The position numbers and the translations under genes are program-made. Under the pieces are notes generated by a model. It worked only from the letters and a program-made list of their open reading frames with translations, was not told the origin of the DNA and did not search any database. Positions 11,877 through 23,300 of a stretch of DNA of 64,000 nt are shown one piece after another (the first letter of the stretch is position 1; each line of letters begins with the position of its first letter). Source of the DNA: Calonectria ilicicola (Eukaryota; Ascomycota; Sordariomycetes; Hypocreales; Nectriaceae); NCBI GenBank assembly GCA_020809705.1, contig CP085832.1:1736001-1800000 (forward strand). Reading direction: 5' to 3'.

Positions 11877-13196
11877 TTAGTTGTATTCTCCTTGTTCACC
11901 CCCTCTATCAACTCTGACTTGCGGTTGCTCTGCCATTCGTTGCTCTGCGCTTCGTTGGCCCGCCATATGTAGCTCTGCTCTATAGTGAGCTAATCTTAGA
12001 TGGTTTACCATTTGTCGGTGCGCTCTTCGTTCCATCGCTCTGTTTCGCTCTTCCCGTCGCTGTTGGTACGCTGGAGATGCTAAGTATCTTTCAAGTTCGG
12101 GCCCACATGGCCGAAGGGTTCTGGAAGAATCCCTGAAAATCGATTGACGGCGACGCCTTGCTCTCGAAAATTCATCAATGGCCGCCATAGGCACATTGGC
12201 GCCGCTGGCTGAACCTGCACTTGCACCCGCCGGAGGACTTTCATCATATTGGACAGCGCCGTCCCAGTCTTCCAGTGTGGTATAAGGACTGCGCAGCCAA
12301 TTCCTCAGCTCGTGCAGGAACAAGGGAGTGTTGTCTCTGCCCAAGAAATCGGAAATCATACTTTCAGCCTGACCTCCGCTCCCCATAATATCCACAGACT
12401 TTAACACGCAAATGACATACTCGAGAAGAAACTCGGCATTGTTTGCTCTTCGCAAAGTTGAAACCGTCCTGCTTTGAGAGGGACGATCAATCGAAGTATC
12501 TGCCTCATTCAGGCTGAGAAACGAAAAGACTCGAAGTTCCCGGCGGATCCACATCCGAGCACGGGAGACAAGTTCAGGGTTGGCACAAAACACCGTTGGT
12601 GTCAACTCTTGATACTGAGAGATACGATTCGAACCCACGTGCTTGGAATATCGATTGTTGCGGTATATGTCACGACGCCGAGCTACAGCGGCCGAAACTG
12701 TCTCATCACGATCAGCCTCGGGAGGTGGGATCGAAACAGGTACCGGTTCGGGTGGGGGAGGAGGTGGGACATAGGAACTCGGAAGTTCCCATGTTCTTGA
12801 TCGTGGGTTGGGTCCCTGGAGTCTTAGGCGAGGCAAAGTTATTGTTGGCCCGAGTACCATGGCACGAGGTGGAACAACATAAACCCTGGGGTTCGGTTCG
12901 TCGAGAGCATGGTGAACCTGAGTAACAATGGTGTTGCAGAGTGGACACCTGGACGAGCGTTCGAGCCAGCTAGAGAGACAGGGGTAGTCAAAGCTGCGAT
13001 GGCGACAGGGGAAAGTTTCGCAGGCGTCACTGATTGGGTCAAGACAGATGACACAGCAGTCGGCCGATTCTTGATCTTGATTTTGGTCTTGGTTTTGGTC
13101 TTGACCTTGGTCTGGATTTTGCCTAGTGGAAGCTTCGTTGAGGCCACTCTGGGGGACCGGCTGCTCTGGGGCATCTGAGGGGTTGAGGTCCTCCAT
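11877..13196 (-). CDS. RING-finger protein, Topors-like E3 ubiquitin/SUMO ligase candidate
   Basis: A single exon encodes 439 aa from MEDLNPSD. An upstream in-frame start at 13370 would add a cysteine-rich, leader-like extension and looks unlikely. A Gln/Asp repeat (DQNQDQNQDQ) at about residues 29-42 precedes a C3HC4-type RING at about 48-87: CVIC, then FPCRHRSFDYPC, then SRCPLC. Downstream, RRxxYRxN, then CANPELVSRARMWIRRELRVF, then LRNWLRSPYTTLEDWD match the order of conserved blocks I recall from metazoan Topors (RRxLYR..., FRRNPACLHRLVPWLKREL, ...ARSPF). Topors is a nuclear ubiquitin and SUMO E3. The C-terminus is Arg-rich and includes FSRARRRRQS. The RING is certain; the Topors assignment is by recalled motif order. 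It is divergent from sld2. Confidence 0.8.
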   Translation of the reverse strand: MEDLNPSDAPEQPVPQSGLNEASTRQNPDQGQDQNQDQNQDQESADCCVICLDPISDACETFPCRHRSFDYPCLSSWLERSSRCPLCNTIVTQVHHALDEPNPRVYVVPPRAMVLGPTITLPRLRLQGPNPRSRTWELPSSYVPPPPPPEPVPVSIPPPEADRDETVSAAVARRRDIYRNNRYSKHVGSNRISQYQELTPTVFCANPELVSRARMWIRRELRVFSFLSLNEADTSIDRPSQSRTVSTLRRANNAEFLLEYVICVLKSVDIMGSGGQAESMISDFLGRDNTPLFLHELRNWLRSPYTTLEDWDGAVQYDESPPAGASAGSASGANVPMAAIDEFSRARRRRQSIFRDSSRTLRPCGPELERYLASPAYQQRREERNRAMERRAHRQMVNHLRLAHYRAELHMAGQRSAEQRMAEQPQVRVDRGGEQGEYN

Positions 13197-13423
13197 TTTT
13201 GGACAATTTGGCCACCAGAGGCCGTGACCGTTAGATATGCGGCGATGCAGGAGTTGATGAGGATAGAAAAGACGATATACGGATACTGTGGTTGTTGTCT
13301 GAGAGGAAAGAAGAACACATCGAAGGCAATGGTAGGCCCAAACGAGGCTGGCGGGGTTGGTACGTACCACCCCGGCCCGTCATCCCGCATAATCCCTGTA
13401 GACCCAATGATGTCCCGCACTTT

Positions 13424-13429
13424 ACGCGT
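13424..13429. promoter_or_regulatory. ACGCGT element (MluI cell-cycle box, MBF site)
   Basis: The palindrome ACGCGT stands 192 bp before the sld2 ATG. In yeasts this MCB is bound by MBF (Mbp1-Swi6) and drives G1/S expression of replication genes, which suits sld2. The motif is seen; the function is inferred. Confidence 0.55.
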
Positions 13430-13470
13430 TAGGGTAGTTCGCGTCACTACCTAAAATAATCTACCCGTCA

Positions 13471-13476
13471 ACGCGT
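13471..13476. promoter_or_regulatory. second ACGCGT element (MCB-like)
   Basis: A second copy (caACGCGTtg) lies 145 bp before the sld2 ATG and 47 bp from the first. Paired spacing is usual for functional MCB promoters. Confidence 0.55.
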
Positions 13477-13615
13477 TGAAATCGCGAGACTCCCTACCCC
13501 TACGCTAGTTCTCCCTCTAGACTTATCATAAACCAGCCATCTCTCCTTACCTTACCCTCGCAACTCTACATCCCTTACCTCACCCACCCGTTTGTATCTT
13601 TGAATGAATACAGCT

Positions 13616-15081
13616 ATGGATGATAACACCAAGGCCGAGTACGAAGCCAAGTCGCAGCAACTACGCGCCGACTTGAAGCAATGGGAGAATGACTGGGCCA
13701 GTACCCACGATGGCAAGAAGCCAGGCAGGGAACACATCAAGGCCAATCCTGAGATTGGTATGCGAAGTCCTAACGCGATCTTCTTGACACGAGACGATCT
13801 CTAACTTCATCACTAGCCCAGAAATACAAGCAGTACAACAAAGTTCGCGACATTATATCTGGCAAAGTACCGCCTCCAGTAAAAGAAGAACAGAAGCCTC
13901 CGAAACGCAGACCCGATGCTCTTCCCGCCCAGACTCCCACAAAGCGCACTAGACATTTCGAAACTCCTTCCAAGGCTCGTATGATCGACCATGATGACGA
14001 CCTCATGAACTCGCCCGCTATCTCGAGAAAGCTATTTAGTCCTGCTTCTGTCACGTCGCTTGGCCCCACTCCTCAGCGCGATGGTCGTGTCTTGGGCCTT
14101 TTTGATCTTCTGGTTGAGAAGGAACTAGGCTCGCCGTCGAAGAACGATTCACCCAAGAAGAACAGTTTCCAGCGCAGAATTGATGCCACTCCGAGCAAGA
14201 GGTCTTCCCCAATGGACGAGGAGAAATTGGGTCGTACACCAATGTCATCCAGCAAGCGTCAGAGGCTAAATAATTTCATGACGCCCCTCAAGAACAAGGA
14301 CAAGGATTTCGACGCGGTTACACCATCATCAGTTTCAAAGCTTCAGTTTGACACACCGGCCTTTTTAAAACGAAACACCCTTCAAGTCTTGGACGATGAC
14401 GGCGAGTTCGACGCCCCAGCCCCCTTGAGACTACCCAGGAAACCCATGGTGCGAGGTCTGAGCGAGATTGTTGCCAGTCTACGAAAGGTGGAAGAAGAAC
14501 AATTGGATGAGTTGGATGATGATCTAGAAGCCATGCGAGAGGCTGAGGGCGAGGAGACCGGTGGTCCCAAACCAAAGCCAGCTGCCCCCAAGCCCAAGGA
14601 TGATATTTTGGTGGAGGATAGCCAAGCCAAGCGACTCCCTCTTGGTGGATTTGATGACGAAGGCATGTACGACAGCCCGGTGGAGGATGATGTCGATCGA
14701 AACGGAAACCCTCTACCTGTGTTCAAGAAGAAGGGCCAGAAGCGAACAACTCGACGCGTCAATATCAAGCCGACACGACTGAAGCGCCCAGAAGACATGA
14801 ACAAGCCCGAACAGAGCGACGAAGAGAACCAAGAATTCGTCCCCGACACACAACAGGGTGCGGGTGGTTTGGAAGCCGACTCAGACTTTGAAGACACGAA
14901 GTCAACAAAGTCAAAGAAGTCGACAAAGTCATCAAAGAGTAGTAAAATCCAAGGCACAGTCAAGAAGGCTGCTAGGAAAGTGAATGAGCTAGCTCATGCA
15001 AACTTCCAGAGGCTGAAGCTGAAGAACAATGGAGCAAAGGGTGGTCCCGGATTCAACAGCAGGTTCCGTCGACGACGGTAA
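13616..15081 (+). CDS. sld2: DNA replication regulator Sld2
   Basis: Two exons, 13616-13757 and 13817-15081, encode 468 aa. The donor is GTATGC at 13758, the acceptor CACTAG ends at 13816, and phase is kept (NPEI-AQKYKQYNK). The N-terminal block (LKQWENDWASTHDGKKPGR, then IKANPEI and AQKYKQYNKVRDI) is the Sld2/Drc1 signature. Sld2 is phosphorylated by S-phase CDK, binds BRCT repeats of Dpb11/TopBP1 and promotes origin firing. At least 13 Ser/Thr-Pro sites cluster between the N-terminal block and about residue 260, followed by acidic then Lys/Ser-rich tails ending RFRRRR. I chose ATG 13616 over the in-frame ATG 13604 because family members begin MDD. Two ACGCGT elements lie upstream, suggesting G1/S control. 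Confidence 0.9.
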
Positions 15082-16016
15082 AGTAAAACATAGCGTGTAC
15101 GAATATGAATAGTGTGGACAAACTGGCCATAATGGTCGGGCTACGACTTTATGAGGATTCATCTATCAAGGCGTTTGAAACATTAGGGTATATACCAATA
15201 GACGGGCATGAATACAAAGGCATGATAATTGAAAGCGCAGTTCATATGAATTCTAAGATGCAAAAAATAAGACGACAAGAAAAAAAGAGAAAAAAGACAA
15301 CATGTGTTACAGGTGATTGCCTTGTGAAAAGAAAGATTGGATGTAAAATGTAGTCGAGTTGACGAGGAGGGTTGTTTTGAGGCATACTGCCCAAAGGGGC
15401 TTAGCGCTAAGTTGATGTGGATTGTTTTTTCATTTTTGCTCGCATCGCTCACTGCCTTCCCGCATGCAAAGGGCGCCGCGCATCGCATCTCATTCGCGCC
15501 ACGGGCAAAGCCAGTCGAACAAAAGACGCGTAGGCTGCGCGTGTCATCGTCCATGAATCAAGATAAAAGAAGCGCATTATACTGGGCTTAAACCCCGACG
15601 GTTTTCCTTTCGGTTGTATTTCTATAGCTGGAGCTTGGCACCCCCTTGCCCAAACGGGGCATGCCTTGACGTGTAGTTGGTGTGCACGCGAAGGAGACTT
15701 GCGACGGTGAATCTTGGGCATGCAATCTTTCTTTCTTTAAACCCTCTGTCTGTTTTAACAGGTAGAATAAGGCGCATTTGGGTCCCTTTTTTTTATTTTA
15801 CTTTTTACTGGATGGTGGGCATTTTCCTGGAGTCGTTTGTTCTCAAACTACATCTGTTGACAATCCTTTCATCTCACTTTCACCTCATCTTGACCAAGTC
15901 AGGCTTGACATATTTCCCGCCAAAATTATTCGCGATAACATAAACTTACGCAAAAAATAAAGCCCTCGTAAGTGATTTATACTGATTTCCTGTGGACCAA
16001 GCTAACAGCCATCCAG
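15082..16016. other. sld2 3' flank and dim-2 leader with a 5'-UTR intron
   Basis: No coding frame is convincing. A textbook intron runs 15968-16016 (GTAAGT donor, gctaac branch, CAG acceptor directly before the dim-2 ATG). No in-frame start exists upstream in the joined frame because a TAA occurs at 15941-15943, so it is read as a leader intron. Confidence 0.6.
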
Positions 16017-19000
16017 ATGATGGACTGGTTCGTCATGGGGGACAACCCCTCTCCCAAGGAAGAAGAGATTATCGAAGGGAGCATCTTCGATAAAGAGTTT
16101 CAAGCCGTCACCAAAGGGCATGAACTGACAGCAATGGACTTTTGGGCCTGCGATTCTTCCCCTCGCGAGGTCCACCATCTCCCTGCCATTGCTGAGCCTT
16201 CCTCGCACACAGTTTCTCCTGACCCACCACCTTCAGTCAAGGTCGAGGACGTCGAAGACGACGTTTGCAATCACCCGGAATTCGATACAAGGGAAAGCAT
16301 CGAAGAAACTGATTCCAAGGAGCTGTTGGTTTTAACCGACGAGGAGCTTACACCAGCCCCAGCTCCAGCTCCCAGCAGCACGGTTCGAGTTGAGATTCCC
16401 TTTAGCACTCTGCTCACCCCTAAATCCTGTTTCGAACCCTTTGAGCCAGGGGTTCCCGTTATCTCGGAATCAGAGGCCATCCGCCGTCTTTCGGGAGCAG
16501 CCAAGAAATCTGGACAAAATGATGGCTTTATTGAATTTCAGCTCGACGATTTTGCAATATACTGTGACAAGCAGCCATTCTATCCGGAAGAAATGCGCTC
16601 CTTACACTAACTCGGTGTCAAGTCTGGAGTTGGATGCTTCTTCTTTGACGGAAAACTGAGCGTTGGAAACTTGGCTTTCTTCGTCAGGCGAGTTCAGATC
16701 GCAGCACTCCCCATTGGGGGCTATGGTGATCTCTCCAAACACACAGTCCGCGACCAAATTTGGCTGCAGTCCGATCTCAATGCCAGCAAAGAGATTTATT
16801 ACCGTCTGCAAACTCCTGCTCCAGAATACCGGCGCTTCTTCAACCCTTTCCTCTGGGTTGCTGACCTTGGCAAGCATTTTGTAGACTTTCTTAATGTGAT
16901 GGGCGACAACCGCCGCCAGGTCTCAATTCATCACTTCCGCACTACCTTTGGCACTTGGATGAGCAAGGTCCATAAGAAGGCACCCGAGTTCGTCGCCTGG
17001 AGGAAACAGTTCCCCCGCGACGACTTTCGCACTTCCATCATTGCTAACCTTGGATTCCTTCATAAAGAGGCCATCGACGTACTGGGCCCTGCTACTGAGT
17101 CGTCCGATGTACTCTGGTCCGAGATTTTAAACCATAACCGGTACAAGCTTGTAGCGCCCAAAATGGAGCACCCACCCACCGTCGTTACCCAGTATATTTA
17201 CGATTGCTTTTCGCATCTTCCCTTTGGAGATCGCCTCGAGGCAGTCACCCTGAGCAAAGAGACCCAGTTGTTGCGCAACAGGCTCATCCATCAACGCAAT
17301 CTTGAACTGCCTGCTCCAATCCATGAAAAGGCCAAGTCCCTTTCCACCGCCGCCACGCAGCAAATCCGAGACATCAAGCCAGGAGACACCATCTCGACAA
17401 AGCGGGACGACGTTGCATCTGGAACACGGTGGCGGCGTGACGTATCTCACGGCTTTAATGACGTCGACAGATGGTTCGCTCTCGTCCAGACCGTACACGT
17501 TGACCGCAAAGGCCGCCGCTCCTTTGACGTTATTTGGTACTATCGCGCCGTTGACACCCTTTGCGGTGTGATGAAGTACCCCTGGAACAACGAACTATTT
17601 CTCTCAGACCATTGTTCATGCGGCGAGGAGGCCAAGATCACGGAGGACGAGGTTCTTGGGGTTCACGATGTCGAGTTTGGCGGTACCTCAGCCACACGGG
17701 CAGAAATATTCTGTCGCCAAACCTATGTCCACCGCGAACGTAAGTGGATCACTCTAGAGAAGGATCATATGCACTGCCCCCATGTACAGAAGAAACGAAA
17801 GAAGTCAAGTATCGCCCAGGCGAGACGCTCTTGGTCGTCTTGGACAAATCGACCGGCCGTTCGGAGCCTTGTGAGTTTGTGGCCTCTAGAAGAGAAACCG
17901 CAACAATATACTGCTTCCGACGGCTGCTGCGGCGGAGCGAGGTCGACCCTAAATCGGGCGCCAGGCCCAACGAACTGGTGTATAGCGAGCAACTGTTCGA
18001 AATGACCAAACGGCGCATCCGAGGACCATGTTCTGTGCGCTTCTACAAGGTGGGAGACCCGATTCCTACCCCTTACGACCGAGATGGAGTTGGCGGGTTC
18101 TTTTACATCACCCACCAAGAGGTGTACGGCGCCTCTGGGGGCCGATCCTATGTCCCTCTCGAATCCTTCCCATCCTCTCTCAAGCAAGGTTACAACCCAG
18201 ACGAGGAAATCACTCCACTGCGAGGCTTGGATCTGTTCTGTGGTGGCGGCAACTTTGGGCGCGGGCTCGAGGACGGAGGGGCTATAGAAATGAAATGGGC
18301 CAACGACTACGACTCAAAGGCAATGCACACATATATGGCCAATGTATCATCTCCAGAGGCCGTGTCACCCTTCCTGGGGTCTATTGACGATCTCCAGCGC
18401 CGGGCTATCAAGGGCCGCTTCAGTCACAACGTCCCTCCTATCGGCGACGTCGACTTTATCTCAGCGGGCAGTCCATGCCCCGGCTTTTCTCACTTGACCA
18501 ACGACAAGACGACGATCAAACAGCGCAAGAACCAGTCCCTAGTAGCGGCTTTCGCATCCTTCATTGACTTATATCGCCCACGCTATGGTCTTCTTGAGAA
18601 CGTCCCCGGCATCGTGCAGAAAAAGGCAAACCGGGACCAGGACGTCTTCAGCCAGCTCATCTGCGCCATCGTGGGACTCGGTTATCAGACGCAATTCTTT
18701 TTCCTCGACGCTTCCTCGTGCGGTTCCCCCCAGCGCAGGAGCCGCGTCTTTGTTATCCTTGCCGCCCCGGGTCTGCGTCTCCCTCGACGTCCAGACACCA
18801 CTCACGCGCACCCGCCGCTTACCAAGTCACTTAGCCTGGGGAGCCTTCCAACAGGCGAGCCCATGGCCGAGAGGTTCATCCCAGATGCTACACCATTCGA
18901 CTTCGTCTCGGCCACGGTTGCCACGGCCGACCTTCCGCCCGTCTACGACGGCAAGCCAGACATCTGCGTGGCCTACCCGGACCACCGCGTCTCCATGGGC

Positions 19001-19861
19001 CTGACCAAGCAGCTGCGCGTCAAGATCAACCTCATCCCCATCCAGCCCTGGGGCATGAACTTTGCCCAGGCTTGGTTCGGCATGGACCGCCAGCGCGCCG
19101 GCTCGGGCGTCCTCACGCCCGCCGAGCGCAACTGCTTCTCAGCCGACAAGGACCGCGGTCTCAGCCGCACCGGCGCAAATTCCAACGCCTACGGCCGCCA
19201 GTTCCCCAACCGCCTCATCGAGACCATTGTCACCAAGCAGAACCCTAGCGATGCCAAGAACGGCCGCACCATGCACTGGCGCGAGAGCCGCGTCCTGACC
19301 ATCATGGAGGCCCGTCGAGCCCAGGGCTTCCGCGATGATGACGTCCTCCTCGGCCACACCGCCGACCAGTACCGCATCGTCGGCAACAGTGTTGCCCGTG
19401 AGGTCGCCGTGGCCCTGGGCGCCGTGTTCCGTGAGGCCTGGGCCCAGAGCCTCGCCGACGAGGACCGCGGCAGTGGTGCTATCGCCTCCGCAGCTCTGCT
19501 TCCGACCCTCGGTGGCACAGAAACATGTCCCTTGGTGGTCCAAGACCCGTCCTCCTCTGAATCGTGCGTCAACACTGAGCCCGAAGACCTCGCTGGTCTG
19601 CGTTCATCCCCTTGCCAGACTCCGAGTGCCAGCGTAACACCCACCCCGCCACCACCTGAGAACCCGGGCACCTTGAGCAGCAGCAGCAGCAAACGGGGTC
19701 GATCAAGATCCATCGCAGTCGAAATACACGTGCCAAAGATCCAAAACACCAACAGAGGGGAGTCGCCTGGCCAGGCTGTGGCACGATACACACTAGTTAA
19801 TAGAGGCGTTATTGAACCAAGCCCACCTGGGCAAACCGTTATTATATTGGATGAGGAGTAG
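16017..19861 (+). CDS. dim-2: DIM-2-type cytosine-5 DNA methyltransferase, reading frame interrupted
   Basis: The product is about 1,280 residues if read through two interruptions. The N-terminal and BAH-like part (16017-17800) matches my recollection of Neurospora DIM-2 block by block (EIYYRL...FFNPFLWVADLGKHFVDF; SFDVIWYYR; KYPWNNELFLSDHC; RKWITLEKDH). The catalytic part is intact: motif I GLDLFCGGGNFGRG (about 18224), motif IV SAGSPCPGFS with the nucleophilic Cys (about 18466), motif VI LLENVPG (about 18589), motif VIII SPQRRSRVF (about 18725) and motif X YRIVGNSVAREVA (about 19370). Two anomalies stand out: an in-frame TAA at 16608-16610, and a frame change at about 17790-17810 that needs either a frameshift or a 50-nt intron 17740-17789. 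DIM-2 performs DNA methylation and supports RIP-linked silencing in Neurospora. It could be a young pseudogene, or the sequence could carry two errors. Confidence 0.85.
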
Positions 19862-20351
19862 TAGATGTCAGGGTTCGTTTAGATGGGTCATTTTCAACAC
19901 GCATAGAGACGGTTTTTGCTTGGGAGAATAGGCGTCCGGCCATGAGAGCCAATAACATAGAGAGACGTTGGCCAAACATATGCCACACATAGTCATATAT
20001 AATTCACAACATAACCAAATTAAGTAAACACATTTGACACACAAAAGCTTCTGGAACAATTCATCTTATCATTAAATCAAGTTCGCTGGATTTATGAAAA
20101 AAGGAGTTAAAGGGGCACTTATAAGAGAAGCGATTAATCAATCAACTCCGGAAACTCCAGACCAATCCAAATACCTCATGCATGCGTCATGGAAACCCAA
20201 AAGTATCCTGATCCCAGCTCCTCGCCTGGATACGTGAGATGTGACCTATTGCCCCCCCGGGGAAAAAAAGAAAAAAAGAAAAAAAGAACAAAACACACAT
20301 TCTTGATCTAGCTCCGAAATAGAAGCCCGCTACCCCTTTGAAATCTCGCTT
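19862..20351. other. convergent 3' flanks of dim-2 and the AAA gene
   Basis: A/T-rich spacer with no gene. An (AAAAAAAG)3 run lies at 20263-20286. Confidence 0.65.
20263..20286. repeat. (A7G)3 simple repeat
   Basis: Three exact 8-bp units, seen directly. Confidence 0.9.
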
Positions 20352-23300
20352 TTACTCGTAACCCTCTAAATCCCGTAGAGTCATCACTTGCCTTGCACCC
20401 ATGGGCCCTTGGCCGCCCCAGGTCTTGATGCCGATACCGGCATGCCCAGATGCCTGACCGAGAATCGTCACTAGTTCCTTTCCTGTGACGCTCAAGTCCT
20501 TGCCTGTGTACCCCTTCATTGCACACTCCTTGAAAATGTGCCCGATGAGCCTCTCGCCCAGTGTTTCGACACTGCGGCCGCTAGCCCAACCCTTCTCGTT
20601 GCTAAGACGTGAGAGAAGTGTCATTAGGGAGGTGCGTGTCATTGTGTCCATCTCAGGAGTGGGTTGAATCGTGATGCCAACCTTTCCGACAACAGCTCGC
20701 AACTGCTCCACGCACTGCTCGGCACGCAGAGGTCGGAATGTGAACTCGGTGGCGAATCTACTTCGCATTCCCTGGTTGCTTCGTAGAAGGCGATCCATGT
20801 CCTCCTCGTACCCGGCAAGCACAATGATGAGCTTGCGGGCAAATTGAGGCTTGGTCACAGCATCAACGAGCTCGCTCACTGCCTCCTCAGCAAAGGAGCC
20901 CGAATGACCTGCAAGTCGGTAGGCCTCGTCAATGAACAGGACCTTTCCGAGCGCTGACTCAAGAAGACGCTGAGTCTTGGGGCCTGTCTGACCACAGTAT
21001 TCGCCGATGAGCTGAGAGGCCGAAACTTCAATGACATCAGGGGCTGAGAGGAGACCCATGTCATAGAAAATCTGACCTAGCTTGCGAGCGGTGGTTGTCT
21101 TACCGGTACCAGGCAAACCCTTGAAGACGTACGTGAAGGGGACGTAGGGTCTTGGGTCAACGCTGCGGAGGCGCATGCCCTGGACCATGTACTGGTAGCC
21201 CTCGAACTTGGAAATGATTTCCTCGTAACCAACAAATCCCTTGAATAGTGCTCGAGTGTTGGCAACCGCTCGAGTCAGTCGATCGTAATCAGCATCAAAA
21301 TCTTGGGGCTCGATAGGGAAAGCATCGAGGTCGACGAGCTCCGACTTGCTCTCCTTCGTAACACGACGCAGTCGTGCGGAGATAGCCTTGGAGATGAGGT
21401 TGTCCACCTCTCCTCCGTTGCCGAAGTTGGGTCGCACAGAAGCCCGCTTCAAAACCTCCATGGCAACCTCTCGAGCCTTTTCCGTCGCCTCCAGCTTCTC
21501 CTTCGTCAGCTTGAGCTCGAGAATCTTGCACAGGGTTTCCTCGCTAAAGTTCTCAAACTCAAAGGCCGTATCCAGAGGGAACCTTCGTGCCAAACCAGGG
21601 TTGCAGTTGCCATACATCTCCCTCATCTGCTCTGTGTAACCGCAGAGAATAACGCAGCGGTCCTCTCCAGGAGTACCGGCAACCTCAGCAACAATGGTAT
21701 CAATGATTCCGCCACGGAAGTCACCGTTCTTGGAATGGCCACTGCTTCCACTTCGACCAGGATCAAGCATATGGGCGTCATCGATGATGAGAACGCTGCC
21801 CTTGGCTTCTCGCAGTGCCTCCTTGGTGTTGTTTTCTGATCCACCAATGTATCGGTCAAGGAGATCTGTTGGGGTCTTGACAATGACGTCTCCCTTGGAG
21901 AGGATTCCAAAGTCCGCAAGAATTTTACCGTAAAGTCGAGCCACAGTAGTCTTACCGGTGCCTGGAGGACCCAGGAATACTCGGTTGGGGCTAATGTTCA
22001 AGGGTTCGTCACCCCTCATCTCGCGGAGGTAGTTTTGGTTGACTTGGTTCACCACAGAAAGAATTGACTCCTTGACGCCGTCCAGGCCCACCAATTCCTG
22101 AAGTTCCTTCCATGCAGCGCTATTCTCAGGTCCTAATGAGGGCTTATTGCCAAGCAGATCCTCCTTTGTCATCTTGAAATCTTCGAGGTATGTGCCATCC
22201 TTTCGTGCGATACGGAACCTCTCTACCTGTCGCTTACAAGCCTCAAGGAAGGCTTTTCGGACAGGCCAGATATTACCAAAGGTCTTCTCAGTGATGCCTT
22301 GAGTAACTCGGCGCATCAAAATCTTCATGTAAAGACCATCGTAGCCACCCTCGATTTCCATTTTATTGTTAAAATATTTGCGCATCATACCGCGGAAGAC
22401 AGTTTGCAACTGGTCCTCGGTATAGTTGGGTAGTTTTAGAACGGGGAAATGACCCGAAACTTGGTGGCTGTAGCCAAGTTGATTAGACAAGCCCCAGTCG
22501 CCATTTCCGGCCAAAATAATGACGATTTTCCCGGGGAGGTCGAGTGATCGGACGTAAAAATTCCAGAGGTTGCAGTCGTCGTGATCGAGAAGGTGAGCGT
22601 GGTCAATAATGGCAATCTAAATTAGGTCAGTCAATCTCCCGCCAGGGCCAGTTTGGTGGGGCTTCGACTTACACAACCGCCACAGGCCATGCTGGTGTTA
22701 TGGATGGTGCTGAGTGTCGAGGTTTTAGACATGTTGTACGCAGAAAACTTGTTGATACCGGTTAGGGCGCCAGATGGCTTGACAAGACCCATGGATGCCA
22801 AGTACTTGGCGTAGAGATTTGCGAGCATGGTCTTGCCAGTGCCCTGGCCACCCATGAAGACTGCATCGAAATTCTCCTTCTTGACATCGGTTTCTCGGCG
22901 GCTCGCTGCCATGATCTTGGCTTTCACATCGAGGAAGAAAGCTTTGGGCTCTTCGAGTCCGGGTAAAGACATAAGCCGGTCAAGGTATTTGTTCTCGGCA
23001 TATTCCACCTTCTTTTGCCGTAGCCACTCGATTCTCGCCGCAGATTCGTCGTCGCAGTCCTCGGGGCTTAATCCGTCGATGGACTCGTTATCGGAGTCGT
23101 CGTCTTGTTGGTTTTGGCTATTCAACAAAAAATTAGTATTTGGGAATTTTGGACGCTGGGAGGCGATTTTTGGGGTTACGGACTCGATGTTATCCAACAG
23201 TTCCTCCAACTTTTGGCAGAGCTCCAAAAAGGCGGGCTCCACCAGCACATCGGCATCTGCATCTGCAGGCTTGTTCTCAGCCTCGGCTTCCTTGGCCTCC

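Larger units (their letters stand above)
13197..13615. other. 419-bp divergent promoter between the RING gene and sld2
   Basis: The interval between the two start codons holds no gene. It contains two ACGCGT elements, listed separately. Both genes must draw their promoters from this segment. Confidence 0.7.

Noticed and set aside
13197..13370. Upstream N-terminal extension of the RING gene (58 codons)
   Set aside because: Composition is leader-like and the MEDLN start at 13196 gives a typical acidic N-terminus; the extension would also consume much of the divergent promoter.
16564..16629. 66-nt intron that would remove the dim-2 stop codon in frame
   Set aside because: Donor GTGACA and acceptor GGAG are poor, and the intron would delete a block conserved with Neurospora DIM-2. 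The CTAAC at the stop looks like a branch site by chance.
18028..19793. Several 60-200 codon ORFs on both strands
   Set aside because: Shadow frames inside the intact dim-2 catalytic domain.
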